From a candidate division WOR-3 bacterium (GTDB taxonomy: Bacteria; Hydrothermota; Tepidihabitantia; Tepidihabitantales; CAIPLT01): 64,000 bases of DNA. Numbering within the stretch: position 1 is the stretch's first letter; each line of letters opens with the position of its first letter. The notes under the pieces are model-generated. The model searched no databases, was not told the DNA's origin, and worked only from the letters and a program-made list of their open reading frames with translations. Below, piece by piece: positions 1 to 8,352 of the stretch. A program made the position numbers and the translations under genes. The stretch spans positions 29,880 to 93,879 of the forward strand of contig JBDRUV010000004.1 of the NCBI GenBank assembly GCA_039801505.1. The letters are read 5' to 3'.

Positions 1-1192
1 CCTTTTCTAAATCACGAACCGCAATAACGCGCTCGTCCCAGAAGTATCCATAGCGAATCGTGTAAAAGGTGTTTTTTGAAATCATATGATTGACGGAAAG
101 CCCAGCCTTACGAACTCGCTCTTGACGAGACAAGAAATGATCAAGATGATATTTAAATCCAATGTGGTTTAACGCTCCAGAGCCTTCTCGTTCTGATGGA
201 TACTGTTCCCATTGTTCCCGAGACAGAAATCCATCAGTGGTTAACTTCAATCCGGTGAGTTTTTGGGGAATGTAAGTAAGCTTTGTCGTAACTTTGTAGT
301 CTTGACGGTTCTGATGAGGTAGCTTAAATTTTCTTGGTGCGTAATCTTCGGCAATAAAGACTTCGCCAGAAAGAAAATATTTCATTTTGTTAATCGGCAG
401 AGGTCCGCCAATTGAGACTTCCGCGCGATTGTACCCAAAATTAACCGGCTCGGGTAAAAAGGCATCGGAAGTATATTTGGCTCTTAAGGAAAAATTGTCG
501 CGTCCTTCTCTGGTAACCACAGAAACAATACCAGACATCGCTTCGCCATACTCAGCATCAAAACCGCCTGAGATCACTAATACTTCCGCAGTTGCTTGGG
601 GATTAATTCGTGCCGCTGAATAGCCATATAATGGATCAGTAGTTGCGATACCGTCTACAAAATATACGATTTCGTCAGGTCGACCACCCCGCAAATGGGT
701 ACCATAGGTTGGACTTTGCACCACGCCGGCTGATAAATTTACAATTGCACCTAAGGAAGCTACAGGTAGTCGATCAAATTCGTCTTTGGTAATTACCCGT
801 TGAGTAGCAGCCTGGGTTCGGACGATTAAGGGACGCTCAGCTGAAACCTCAACAGCGCCTACTGGAATAACCGTTGAACGCAAAGTAAAATTGACTGTTA
901 TTGTTTGGTCCGAAATCACCAAAACATCGCTCATCCGTACCGGTTCGTATCCGACATAGCTGGCTACAATTGTATGAAGACCAGCTGGCACATTAGTTAT
1001 TAAATAAAAACCGTTGTTGTCAGTAGCAGCACCTAAAGGAGTGCCTTCGATTATTATATTTACTCCCACTAAGGGTTGCTTGGTATCAGCATCAATTACT
1101 CGACCAATAATTCGTCCAGTTTCGCCCGCAAAGACTAAATTTAATCCCAAGATTATTAATAATATACTTATTACCACGAAGATTTTGTTCAT
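1..1192 (-). CDS. TonB-dependent outer-membrane receptor, N-terminal part (partial)
   Basis: This open frame starts at an ATG (1190-1192) preceded by GGAGGG and runs off the left edge, so only about 397 residues are visible. I translated it by hand. Residues 1-22 form a signal peptide ending VFAGE. Residues ~26-108 look like a carboxypeptidase-regulatory-like beta-sandwich (GRIIGRVIDADTKQPLVGV, then DNNGFYLITNVPAG). A plug domain follows at ~115-230 (VDGIATTDPLYG, SGGFDAEYGEAMSGIVSVVT), and then beta-barrel strands. Family members import ligands across the outer membrane using ExbBD-TonB. It is the last visible gene of the minus-strand group beginning at exbB (6261), 12 bp after the lipoprotein stop, which strongly suggests the TonB system here serves this receptor. 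The substrate cannot be told from sequence. Confidence 0.85.
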   Translation of the reverse strand, partial: MNKIFVVISILLIILGLNLVFAGETGRIIGRVIDADTKQPLVGVNIIIEGTPLGAATDNNGFYLITNVPAGLHTIVASYVGYEPVRMSDVLVISDQTITVNFTLRSTVIPVGAVEVSAERPLIVRTQAATQRVITKDEFDRLPVASLGAIVNLSAGVVQSPTYGTHLRGGRPDEIVYFVDGIATTDPLYGYSAARINPQATAEVLVISGGFDAEYGEAMSGIVSVVTREGRDNFSLRAKYTSDAFLPEPVNFGYNRAEVSIGGPLPINKMKYFLSGEVFIAEDYAPRKFKLPHQNRQDYKVTTKLTYIPQKLTGLKLTTDGFLSREQWEQYPSEREGSGALNHIGFKYHLDHFLSRQERVRKAGLSVNHMISKNTFYTIRYGYFWDERVIAVRDLEK

Positions 1193-1204
1193 ACACACCC
1201 TCCT

Positions 1205-2263
1205 TTAATCACTCACTTTAATTGGTAGTGCCCAAACTGTTTTGGGCCACAGATTTCGCATCGGATAGGCTAGCCCGCTTAATCCGAAAACTTCAACATA
1301 AAGATGATTTAATCCCAATTCTGAAAAACCGATCTTGGTAGTAGCTACGTTGTTGGACACGGGTAAAAAATACTTAGGGCTTAATTGGCTGCGACCATAA
1401 CTAACATATACCAAATAGTCATCACTACCACTTAACGTAATTCTTAATTCCACCGAATCACCTTGAAGTACAGTATATAGAGAGTCGATCTTAAAAAGAT
1501 TCATAATACCGCGCCGATTATGGGTTGGCGTGTAGCGAAATGTATCCGTTTCTCCTGAGCTCTTTTTAAGGATAATGTTACTGATGGTCGGAGCTAGGGA
1601 ATTATCAGGCAGATAAGAACCAAAACCTGTTAGATAACCTAGGAAATATCGCGTCGCACCGTTTTCTTTTCTTAGTTCTAAAAAGCGACGTGCTTTATAT
1701 CCAAAATGCCATTCGGCCTCGCGCGGACTAAAGAAATCTTTGCTAATTGATACTGCATAATAGCTAATTGTTGTCTCGGGTGGTGTTACGGTAGTATCAA
1801 TTATGGTATCAGGGGCAAACCGAATCCGCCACACACTGTCCACGCCAACGACCGCAATACAATCAGCCGAATCTTGATAGGTTACATAGCAGAATGTATC
1901 GCGGGTCTCGATGGAGTCGTTTTTTCGACCAAAGATATACTCAATATATAGCGGACGTTCGGTAATTGCATAGCGAAACCCATTAAATTTTGCTATCTTG
2001 ATTAAACTTTCAATCGGAGTTGTGCGGCGTGCGGTATCTGATGGCACAAGACCTATCGTGATATTTAAAGAATAGTTATGGTCTTGGATCACTTTAAGTC
2101 CATTAATACTATCCCGCCAAGCGGCTAGAACCTGGTTCACAGCCAGTGAATCTTCCCGAGTTTCCCAGGGCCAACGCATAAAACTTTCGTGTTCACACGA
2201 AACAATCAAAAATCCTGCCAACAACCATATCACTCCAAAAAGAAAAAAATATCTTTTATACAT
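1205..2263 (-). CDS. Predicted lipoprotein of unknown function
   Basis: I do not recognise a family. The frame is open upstream from a GTG at 2290, but the ATG at 2261-2263 has a good Shine-Dalgarno (AAGGAG, 5 bp upstream), giving 352 residues. The N-terminus is a lipoprotein signal peptide: MYKRYFFLF, a hydrophobic core, then a lipobox-like IVSC followed by acidic residues. The rest is a mixed soluble protein, with beta-rich stretches near the C-terminus (VELRITLSGSDDYLVYVSYG). It lies between a secreted propeller-type protein and a TonB-dependent receptor, 12 bp from the latter, so a role as a surface lipoprotein partner of the receptor is possible but is inference only. Confidence 0.65.
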   Translation of the reverse strand: MYKRYFFLFGVIWLLAGFLIVSCEHESFMRWPWETREDSLAVNQVLAAWRDSINGLKVIQDHNYSLNITIGLVPSDTARRTTPIESLIKIAKFNGFRYAITERPLYIEYIFGRKNDSIETRDTFCYVTYQDSADCIAVVGVDSVWRIRFAPDTIIDTTVTPPETTISYYAVSISKDFFSPREAEWHFGYKARRFLELRKENGATRYFLGYLTGFGSYLPDNSLAPTISNIILKKSSGETDTFRYTPTHNRRGIMNLFKIDSLYTVLQGDSVELRITLSGSDDYLVYVSYGRSQLSPKYFLPVSNNVATTKIGFSELGLNHLYVEVFGLSGLAYPMRNLWPKTVWALPIKVSD

Positions 2264-2310
2264 AAAGCTCCTTCTTTTCGGATACCACAAAAGATTTTAA
2301 AGAAAATGCT

Positions 2311-2346
2311 ACGGGGGGACCGTATAGGGGACCGTGGTCCCCCCGT
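2311..2346. repeat. GC-rich intergenic element, copy 1 (hairpin)
   Basis: Perfect 11-bp inverted repeat ACGGGGGGACC (2311-2321) / GGTCCCCCCGT (2336-2346) around a 14-nt loop that contains a second GGGGACCGT. It lies between two minus-strand genes. On plus it is followed by a T-run, on minus only by a loose T-rich stretch, so it could act as a weak terminator or attenuator. It shares GGACCGTAT plus GGGGACCGT with the copies at 16.4 and 33.2 kb. Confidence 0.7.
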
Positions 2347-2351
2347 ATTTT

Positions 2352-4094
2352 TTAATTGGTGCGGATAACTTTAGATGATGCGCGAGCAGTCGGCGTGCTT
2401 AGATTTATGAAGTAGACCCCATGACCAACAAGATCGCCATTAGCATCTCGGCCGTCCCAGGTTACCGTGGCTTCTCCCGGGCCTTGGGTACCGGAAACTA
2501 GATTCTTAATTGGGCGACCTAAAATGTCATAAACGGTGAGGTCAACATAACTTCGGGCTGGGATGGAATAGGTGATGGTAGTCTTTGAGGAAGTGGGATT
2601 AGGACTGATTGACTTTAGGGAGAATGTATAAGTTAGTAGCGACGAATTCTCTTCAATCGCGGCCGGTAAACTATTCCGATGGAAACGATGGAGTACTACC
2701 GGATTACGAGTTGTCGGTCCCTGGCTATAAAGTTCAAATCCGGCAACCGAGTCAATTACATATTGAACAAATACGGTATCATCTTTTACACCGCCAACGC
2801 ACGGGAAACGTTTAGAGGTAGTATTAGGATCGGTTATCCGGCCCTTGCGGGTTACGGTTTGACCGTTATTGCTAACCTCGGCAACCCAGATATCAGCCCG
2901 GGCCAGACTTGTTGTAGGCTCATAATTAAGGGAATCAAATTGTTCCCAGGCGACATAAAACTTGCCATCGGCTGCTTGCACAATTGATGGTCGGCAGGCA
3001 AAAGTTGCATTATATCCTACCGGGGCATTTAAGGTGTCGGCGTCGTAATGGTGGATTAGAGTCCAGGGATTAGGATTTCCGGACTGAGGACTGTAAAGCC
3101 AAATCTGGGACGGTATTGTATAACCAGAAGTCCCCTCATAATGCATTACTGAGGCCACAATTCTTAGATTGTCTTGATTGTCGAACATTGCAAACAGTGA
3201 TGAAATATGATAACAAGGATTGACACCATACATTGAGGGCGGGAATGGTAATTGAACCTCTGGTTGCCAGGTTAAGCCCCCATCCAGGGACACTCGGTAG
3301 AATGCCCGCTCCGGATACGGATCCTCCGAACACTCCCACAAAATAACTACCTTGTTTGAGGTTTTTGAGGCGGCAATATTGTGATCTGGGAAAAGCGGGG
3401 CACTACCTTCGCTATGGATCCTAATCGGTGTTGACCAAGTTCCCCATGGTTGACAACGAGTATACCATAAAGAATCCTGAGATGTTGCATCAACACAAGC
3501 GACATGAAGTGCCTGGTTATTACTCACAGCCACCGCCGGCCATTGATAACCGCTCGGGCCATTAGAATATTGGAAAAGGCCACCACCGGGCATAATATCG
3601 TTGGCAGCAACCGGTGTTAAAACACCACCAACCGATTGGTGAGTCAAACCTACACCGCATCCGGTAACTGGGTCGTAATCAAAGCTTCCAAAACCGCTTC
3701 GAGATGAATACACGTTAATTCCTTCATTAGGCCAGTTCCAAGTCCTTGTCGTAAAATCATAAAAATTATATCTTTGATTACGATCGGTTGCTGGATTAAA
3801 ATTGGAAAACATCCAATAACAATGAAGCCCTTCAACTCCAGTTGTGGGACAATACCGGCAGTGCGAGTAAACCGGCCCATTATATTGCCAGTCGTAAGTC
3901 GTGTATCCGACTACATCTTGACGGCCAATAATTGGCATAAGCTCAGTGGAATTAGAATTTGCGACATTAGCGACTCCCAAATTAGTGCGATTGTCTTCAA
4001 TGTTAGGCAGTACCGTTTGTACCTTCGTTAAATTGTTGTTTGTGGCATATAATAACGCTCCAATAACAATTGCTAACAACCATATTTTTCTCAT
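2352..4094 (-). CDS. Secreted BNR/sialidase-like propeller protein with C-terminal sorting tail
   Basis: 580 residues. There is an N-terminal signal peptide (MRKIWLLAIVIGALLYAT). The middle has recurring aromatic and Trp motifs of the kind seen in BNR/sialidase-type propellers (SLDGGLTWQPE is an Asp-box-like S-x-D-G-G-x-T-W). The last ~85 residues are a FlgD-Ig / Por-secretion-type tail: ISPNPTSSKTTITYSIP, VDLTVYDILGRPIKNL, WDGRDANGDLVGHGVYFINL. Tails like this direct cargo to type IX secretion or its relatives. Start ATG has the strong Shine-Dalgarno GGAGGAGGAG. It lies 94 bp after tonB in the same orientation. No catalytic residues of a sialidase could be verified, so the enzymatic role is open. 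Confidence 0.75.
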   Translation of the reverse strand: MRKIWLLAIVIGALLYATNNNLTKVQTVLPNIEDNRTNLGVANVANSNSTELMPIIGRQDVVGYTTYDWQYNGPVYSHCRYCPTTGVEGLHCYWMFSNFNPATDRNQRYNFYDFTTRTWNWPNEGINVYSSRSGFGSFDYDPVTGCGVGLTHQSVGGVLTPVAANDIMPGGGLFQYSNGPSGYQWPAVAVSNNQALHVACVDATSQDSLWYTRCQPWGTWSTPIRIHSEGSAPLFPDHNIAASKTSNKVVILWECSEDPYPERAFYRVSLDGGLTWQPEVQLPFPPSMYGVNPCYHISSLFAMFDNQDNLRIVASVMHYEGTSGYTIPSQIWLYSPQSGNPNPWTLIHHYDADTLNAPVGYNATFACRPSIVQAADGKFYVAWEQFDSLNYEPTTSLARADIWVAEVSNNGQTVTRKGRITDPNTTSKRFPCVGGVKDDTVFVQYVIDSVAGFELYSQGPTTRNPVVLHRFHRNSLPAAIEENSSLLTYTFSLKSISPNPTSSKTTITYSIPARSYVDLTVYDILGRPIKNLVSGTQGPGEATVTWDGRDANGDLVGHGVYFINLSTPTARASSKVIRTN

Positions 4095-4188
4095 AAGTCT
4101 CCTCCTCCTTTATTTAAAATTAATGAGCACACCGGCTTTTGGTTCCTATGCACCTCCTTTCTTTGAATTATTTTTTGTTTCATTGTTT

Positions 4189-4797
4189 TTATTTTAAGCG
4201 GAATTTAAACGGGATTGAAACCCAGACGCGAACATATTGGTCGCGCTGTTTCGCTGGCGTGAAGACAGCATTCCGCGCCGCCTCTAGTGCTGCTTGATCA
4301 AGTGAGGAGTTCCCAGAGGACTTTTGAATTTCGACATCAATTATGCGCCCATCAACATCGACCAGGGCCTTAACAACCACATCGCCTTCAATGCCGGCCT
4401 GTTTGGCTAGCTCTGGGTAATTAGGCTTGGGGATATTAACCGGCTGTGGCTTAACTTCGACTGACCAGAAGGGAACAATCGGAATATCAGTTTCAGTCGG
4501 TTTTTTGATTATTTCTTGAAATTCAGTTTTTTCGATTGTTGTTGCCTCTACCTCTTCAGGTGTTTCGGCCGCAACCGGCAGCTTAGGCCGTTCCACCGGT
4601 GGCGGTTCAGCAAGTTTTTCTAATTCTGGTGGTAGCTCTTCAGCAATTGTTGCCACTTCTTTCTTTAGTTCGTAAGCCTTATATACAAATTCTTTAGGCA
4701 ATACCAAAAACACAATATTTACAAGAGCTAGGGCTATGACGGTGCTGATTCTTACGGCCAGTCCATAATAACTGTCCCAATCAAATGTTCGGTTCAT
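4189..4797 (-). CDS. tonB: TonB energy transducer
   Basis: 202 residues. One N-terminal membrane anchor lies at ~17-34 (VIALALVNIVFLVLP). A Pro/Glu-rich periplasmic linker follows (EELPPELEKLAEPPPVERPK), and then a TonB C-terminal domain with the hallmarks YPELAKQAGIEGDVVVKALV and a final VSIPFKFRLK. TonB carries energy from ExbBD to outer-membrane receptors; the receptor at 1-1192 lies downstream in the same orientation. It starts 9 bp after the second exbD stop. The linker is short compared with enterobacterial TonB, as is common for this family type. Confidence 0.9.
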   Translation of the reverse strand: MNRTFDWDSYYGLAVRISTVIALALVNIVFLVLPKEFVYKAYELKKEVATIAEELPPELEKLAEPPPVERPKLPVAAETPEEVEATTIEKTEFQEIIKKPTETDIPIVPFWSVEVKPQPVNIPKPNYPELAKQAGIEGDVVVKALVDVDGRIIDVEIQKSSGNSSLDQAALEAARNAVFTPAKQRDQYVRVWVSIPFKFRLK

Positions 4798-4806
4798 AGG
4801 CCCTCA

Positions 4807-5220
4807 CTACCTCTTAGCAAATTCAGTTGCAAAAGTAATTTTTAAGGCCCCAGCTTCCCTTAAGGCCTCTAAAATATCTGAAACCTTGCCATATTCCACT
4901 TCCTCATCAGCTCGAACCACCATAATGAGTTCCGGATTATCGTCTAATTTACCGCGGGTTACCGCAATCACCCCATTTAAGTCTAAAAGATTATCATTAA
5001 TCGAAATCCGGCCGGCTCGGTCAAGCCATACATGGGCGACATTACGCCGTTTTAAAATTCTCTCCGTAGCCAAGGCCTTAGGCAAAGTAAGCTTAAGGCC
5101 GACTTCGGTTCTAAACACCGTTGTGAGCATAAAAAAGATAATTAACAAAAAAGCAATATCAGAAGTCGAGGCTGTAGTTATTTCTGGTTCACGTCGAATA
5201 AGACGTTGAATTCTTTTCAC
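4807..5220 (-). CDS. exbD: ExbD/TolR family biopolymer transport protein (second copy)
   Basis: 137 residues. A short cytoplasmic N-terminus (KRIQRLIRREPE) is followed by one transmembrane helix, DIAFLLIIFFMLTTVF, whose leading Asp is the conserved proton-path aspartate of ExbD/TolR. A periplasmic domain follows (GRISINDNLLDLNG; VVRADEEVEYGKVSDILEAL). Start is GTG at 5218-5220 with GGAGTT upstream, 2 bp after the first exbD. Two different ExbD subunits in tandem are frequent in Bacteroidota-like TonB clusters and may form a heteromeric peptidoglycan-binding part of the motor. Confidence 0.9.
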   Translation of the reverse strand: MKRIQRLIRREPEITTASTSDIAFLLIIFFMLTTVFRTEVGLKLTLPKALATERILKRRNVAHVWLDRAGRISINDNLLDLNGVIAVTRGKLDDNPELIMVVRADEEVEYGKVSDILEALREAGALKITFATEFAKR

Positions 5221-5222
5221 AA

Positions 5223-5630
5223 CTAACTCCCTTCTTTGACCGGTACCAAACTAATTTTTTCGGCTTTAGCCAATTTTAACTGATCAAAGACCCTGATCAT
5301 CGTCTGATACTTTGCCGTCCGATAGACCTTAAGGGCAATTACTAAGTCCGGATTTTTTTGTAGCTCCTCTTCAACAATTCCTTTAACACTAGGAATATCG
5401 ACAATTTGATCTCGAATCAAAACTTCGCCTTGAGGATTTACCGCAATCGTTAGAATGTTTTCACTTTTTATTTTAACTTCTTGCCCTTTCTCGGGCAAAA
5501 CTATTTTAAGGCCTTTCTCGCGGGAAAATATCGAGGTGGTCATAAAGAAAATGATGATTAAGAACGCAATATCACCCATCGATGCTGTAGGAATCTGAGT
5601 TCTGATTTCCTTTCGTTCTCGCAATCGCAT
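5223..5630 (-). CDS. exbD: ExbD/TolR family biopolymer transport protein (first copy)
   Basis: 135 residues from the ATG at 5628-5630. A TTG at 5657 would add nine residues but overlaps exbB; the ATG lies 4 bp after the exbB stop, which fits translational coupling. N-terminus MRLRERKEIRTQIPTAS, then one transmembrane helix beginning with the conserved Asp (GDIAFLIIIFFMTTSIF), then a periplasmic domain (LTIAVNPQGEVLIRDQIVDI). It partners ExbB and TonB in converting proton-motive force into receptor gating. No obvious Shine-Dalgarno was seen, consistent with coupling. Confidence 0.9.
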   Translation of the reverse strand: MRLRERKEIRTQIPTASMGDIAFLIIIFFMTTSIFSREKGLKIVLPEKGQEVKIKSENILTIAVNPQGEVLIRDQIVDIPSVKGIVEEELQKNPDLVIALKVYRTAKYQTMIRVFDQLKLAKAEKISLVPVKEGS

Positions 5631-5634
5631 ATTT

Positions 5635-6261
5635 TTATTGTTTAGGAGTGCAAACAAACTTTTCTGCTAAATAATCAATTAAAGTTGATGCGGCGGTTTC
5701 CATATCTCGAGTGTAAGAATTAATCTTACTCTGGATTAAAATAAAGATAATTGAAAGAGGCGCTGCAATAATTAAACCCCACTTGGTAGTAATTAACGCT
5801 TCAGAAATACCGCTCGCCACAACCGTAGGTTCAACCTCGCCAACCGCGGCAACAGCCGCAAATGCTCGGATCATTCCGGTCACAGTTCCTAAAAACCCGA
5901 AAAACGGTGCTACGGTGATAATTCCACCTAAGAGGTTCATACCGCGATCTAAAAATGAAAGCTCGCTGGCTGAAGCTTTAATTATCGCGTCCTCCATCAG
6001 CGCTCGACCACCACTGGCTTTTTCTAATGCTGCTTTTAGAACTCTCGCAACCGGCGATGTAGTCTTGTTGCACATTTCAACTCCTGCATTTATACCGCTA
6101 GCTTCGATGGTCTTAATTAGGTTTGTAACAAAAGTTTTGGCATTAAGACGCATTTTTACAAAAATCGTGTAGATACGCTCAATAATAAGCGCTAACGCGA
6201 GCACAATGCAGGCCAATAAAAACCACATTATGCCGCCACCGGCTTGAAATTCATGTATCAT
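5635..6261 (-). CDS. exbB: ExbB/TolQ/MotA family proton channel
   Basis: 208 residues. The N-terminal transmembrane helix is IMWFLLACIVLALALIIERIY. A cytoplasmic stretch includes SPVARVLKAALEKA, and the two C-terminal membrane helices contain the family-typical APFFGFLGTVTGMIRAF and EALITTKWGLIIAAPLSII. Inner-membrane protein forming the stator channel with ExbD. First gene of the exbB-exbD-exbD-tonB cluster, with Shine-Dalgarno AAGGAGG and a leader of about 48 nt from the promoter at 6316-6343. Confidence 0.93.
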   Translation of the reverse strand: MIHEFQAGGGIMWFLLACIVLALALIIERIYTIFVKMRLNAKTFVTNLIKTIEASGINAGVEMCNKTTSPVARVLKAALEKASGGRALMEDAIIKASASELSFLDRGMNLLGGIITVAPFFGFLGTVTGMIRAFAAVAAVGEVEPTVVASGISEALITTKWGLIIAAPLSIIFILIQSKINSYTRDMETAASTLIDYLAEKFVCTPKQ

Positions 6262-6315
6262 TGTGCCTCCTTACTATATATAGTTTTGCTCATAACACAC
6301 ATAAAACACCATAAT

Positions 6316-6343
6316 AATTTAACAAATCTTATTGATTTGTCAA
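6316..6343 (-). promoter_or_regulatory. Promoter of the exbB-tonB-receptor operon
   Basis: -35 TTGACA at 6338-6343 and -10 TAAATT at 6316-6321, 16-bp spacer; predicted start near 6309, so the exbB leader is about 48 nt and carries a Shine-Dalgarno. Confidence 0.65.
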
Positions 6344-6375
6344 GAGTAAATTTTTCGTATAAGCAAAAATTCTTA

Positions 6376-6403
6376 TTGACAAATAGAAGAGTTTTGTTAA
6401 AAT
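6376..6403 (+). promoter_or_regulatory. Promoter of tRNA-Ala and pdaD
   Basis: -35 TTGACA at 6376-6381 and -10 TAAAAT at 6398-6403, 16-bp spacer; predicted start near 6410, just upstream of the tRNA. Confidence 0.7.
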
Positions 6404-6416
6404 TTTATCTAAAAAT

Positions 6417-6489
6417 GGGGCAGTAGCTCAGTTGGGAGAGCACCTGAATCGCACTCAGGAGGTCGGCGGTTCGAATCCGCTCTGCTCCA
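6417..6489 (+). tRNA. tRNA-Ala (anticodon CGC)
   Basis: Full cloverleaf by eye. The acceptor stem GGGGCAG/CTGCTCC contains the G3-U70 wobble that identifies alanine tRNA. D-arm GCTC/GAGC, anticodon stem CCTGA/TCAGG with loop ATCGCAC (anticodon CGC), T-stem GGCGG/CCGCT with TTCGAAT, discriminator A. CCA is not encoded. It is followed 19 bp later by pdaD on the same strand, without a visible terminator between them. Confidence 0.95.
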
Positions 6490-6508
6490 TACTACTAACT
6501 AGTCGAAA

Positions 6509-7054
6509 ATGATATTACCAAAGCGTATTTTTTTAACAAAAGGTGTTGGCAGACACCGTGATAAACTCTCAAGTTTTGAAGCGGCGCTTCGAGATGCGGG
6601 GATCGAACGATTTAATCTTGTTCGGGTATCAAGTATTTTACCCCCGGGATGTAAATTCATTCCGAAAACTAAAGGTTTACAATACCTTACCCCCGGAGAA
6701 ATAGTATTCTGTGTCTTAGCCGAAAATGCAACTAACGAACCACACAGATTGATTTCAGCGTCGATCGGGGTTGCGGTTCCTAAAGATCCTGCTCAATACG
6801 GTTATCTCTCAGAATACCATTCTTTTGGCGAAACCGAGGCCAAGGCTGGAGACTATGCCGAGGACCTCGCGGCAACAATGCTGGCAACTACCTTAGGGGT
6901 GGAATTTGATCCGAATGCTAGCTGGGACGAGCGTAAGGAAATCTGGAAAATCTCAGGCAAAATTGTTCGAACTATGAACATAACCCAAACAGCAATTGGC
7001 GATAAACGCGGTTGGTGGACTACAGTTGTTGCCGCAGCAATTCTTATTCCTTAA
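6509..7054 (+). CDS. pdaD: Pyruvoyl-dependent arginine decarboxylase
   Basis: 181 residues, normal length for PvlArgDC. The enzyme decarboxylates arginine to agmatine for polyamine synthesis or acid resistance, using a pyruvoyl group made by self-cleavage between two serines. The cleavage site is visible as [10 protein letters not shown], with Ser41-Ser42. Other conserved stretches are [37 protein letters not shown] and the C-terminal [14 protein letters not shown]. No Shine-Dalgarno lies before the ATG, and the gene begins 19 bp after the tRNA, so the message may be released by tRNA 3' processing. The family is best known from archaea and chlamydiae but also occurs in scattered bacterial phyla. 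It converges on the next gene with a 4-bp gap. Confidence 0.93.
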   Translation: MILPKRIFLTKGVGRHRDKLSSFEAALRDAGIERFNLVRVSSILPPGCKFIPKTKGLQYLTPGEIVFCVLAENATNEPHRLISASIGVAVPKDPAQYGYLSEYHSFGETEAKAGDYAEDLAATMLATTLGVEFDPNASWDERKEIWKISGKIVRTMNITQTAIGDKRGWWTTVVAAAILIP

Positions 7055-7058
7055 AATG

Positions 7059-8267
7059 CTAATAAAGCTTGGTGATTTTGGTTCTATAATAATAGTGCCC
7101 TAAAATTTGACGATACGAATAACCCCGACGCGCCATGGCTAATGCGCCATATTGACACAAACCGATGCCGTGTCCCCAGCCTTTACCATCGATTTCTAAA
7201 CTATCACCAATTTTTTTAATTGTAAAAAAAGTTGAACGTAAATTAAGCGCTTTGCGTACGGCGTCGCCCGAAATCTTATATTCTTTGTCGGCGGTAAACT
7301 TTAAATAATTCAGTCGCTCACTTGTTTTATCAAAAATTGCTTCGGGTATAAAATAAAACTTATATCCAACACCCGCCAAGTAGAGTATTGTATCTAAAAA
7401 TGCTTGATAACTTAATTTCACTTTCCAACGATAATAAGGCGAATCGGAACAAAAGGGAATTTGGTGTTTAGAATGCCTGGGTGCGTCAACAATTGATTTC
7501 AAATAAGGATAACGTCCATTTGCTGTTTTACCGCCGCAACAAGCGTGGTACTGGGCGAAAGCTATATTGTTGTCGTATTTCAAGACCTCACCCCGAGTCG
7601 CATCAACCGCTAATTTTGCCAATCGATATTCACGTTCTACACCCCGGTATTCTTGGTCATACATATATGACCCATAAATATCAAAATCATCTCGGCGCCC
7701 AAGCATGGTATAGACATAGCTTCGGGCGCAAACCGCTAAAGCCTTTAAGGCCTCAAACTCAGCCTCTTTAGCTAACCCAAGCTCGCAGCTAACAACGCCA
7801 TATAGATATTTTTCAACGGGTAAAATATTAATTGCCGTGAGCGAACTGCTTGTGTAAAATCGGTGTTTAACATTTTTCTTTACTTGAATTTTAGAATGGT
7901 AACCTGTAAGTTTTTTTAAATGTGTCCCAATTTTTATATTTCCTTGACTTTCTAATAAGATTTCATTTTTATCGGTTAGTAGCGGTTTTTTAGTTAATGA
8001 TAAAAGTATGACACTATCAGATTTTACTGTCACTAATAAATAGGTATTTGGTCTAATCAACTTGGTTACCTGTAAACTATTAGATACCAACAGCGCGCTA
8101 TCCGAAATAACGTACATTGTATCAGTATCCCAAATTACAGCAACTCTAATGATTGGTTCTTTAACTTCGTGCATCCTGATTCGAATTTCGGTCCGGCGGC
8201 AGCAAAAATTATAAGTCGTAAATGTTATAAATAAAGTAACTAACAAAAAAAACGGCAATCGTTGCAC
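7059..8267 (-). CDS. SpoIID/LytB-domain secreted protein
   Basis: 402 residues starting with GTG (8265-8267). The N-terminus is hydrophobic (FFLLVTLFITFTTYNFCC), a signal peptide possibly with a lipobox. The SpoIID/LytB domain occupies most of the C-terminal two thirds: LPVEKYLYGVVSCEL, ALKALAVCARSYVYTMLG, YRGVEREYRLAKLAVDATRGEVL, and the diagnostic GWGHGIGLCQYGALAMA near the end. SpoIID is a lytic transglycosylase of sporulation; this wide-spread non-sporulation relative probably acts on peptidoglycan. The TTGAGT/TATACT promoter places transcription start on the GTG, so the message is probably leaderless. Confidence 0.88.
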   Translation of the reverse strand: MQRLPFFLLVTLFITFTTYNFCCRRTEIRIRMHEVKEPIIRVAVIWDTDTMYVISDSALLVSNSLQVTKLIRPNTYLLVTVKSDSVILLSLTKKPLLTDKNEILLESQGNIKIGTHLKKLTGYHSKIQVKKNVKHRFYTSSSLTAINILPVEKYLYGVVSCELGLAKEAEFEALKALAVCARSYVYTMLGRRDDFDIYGSYMYDQEYRGVEREYRLAKLAVDATRGEVLKYDNNIAFAQYHACCGGKTANGRYPYLKSIVDAPRHSKHQIPFCSDSPYYRWKVKLSYQAFLDTILYLAGVGYKFYFIPEAIFDKTSERLNYLKFTADKEYKISGDAVRKALNLRSTFFTIKKIGDSLEIDGKGWGHGIGLCQYGALAMARRGYSYRQILGHYYYRTKITKLY

Positions 8268-8272
8268 AATTT

Positions 8273-8301
8273 AGTATATTTTTTAATTACAATAAACTCA
8301 A
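8273..8301 (-). promoter_or_regulatory. Promoter of the SpoIID/LytB gene (leaderless type)
   Basis: -35 TTGAGT at 8296-8301 and -10 TATACT at 8273-8278, 17-bp spacer; predicted start about 8266, at the GTG start codon 8265-8267. Confidence 0.6.
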
Positions 8302-8316
8302 GGTTCTATTTTTCTC

Positions 8317-8345
8317 TTTACAAATCGATTATTTTTAATAATAAT
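8317..8345 (+). promoter_or_regulatory. Promoter of the rbfA operon (leaderless type)
   Basis: -35 TTTACA at 8317-8322 and -10 AATAAT at 8340-8345 (17 bp), or TAATAT at 8342-8347. Predicted start about 8352, next to the ATG at 8353; no Shine-Dalgarno. Confidence 0.5.
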
Positions 8346-8352
8346 ATTTATT

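Noticed and set aside
387..1208. Two plus-strand frames at 387-623 and 1014-1208
   Set aside because: They are antisense to the truncated TonB-dependent receptor, whose signal peptide and plug are clear on minus.
4147..4160. A strong Shine-Dalgarno (AAAGGAGGTG, minus strand) between tonB and the secreted protein
   Set aside because: No start codon with useful spacing follows; the in-frame GTG would give only a 20-codon peptide. Probably remnant or chance.
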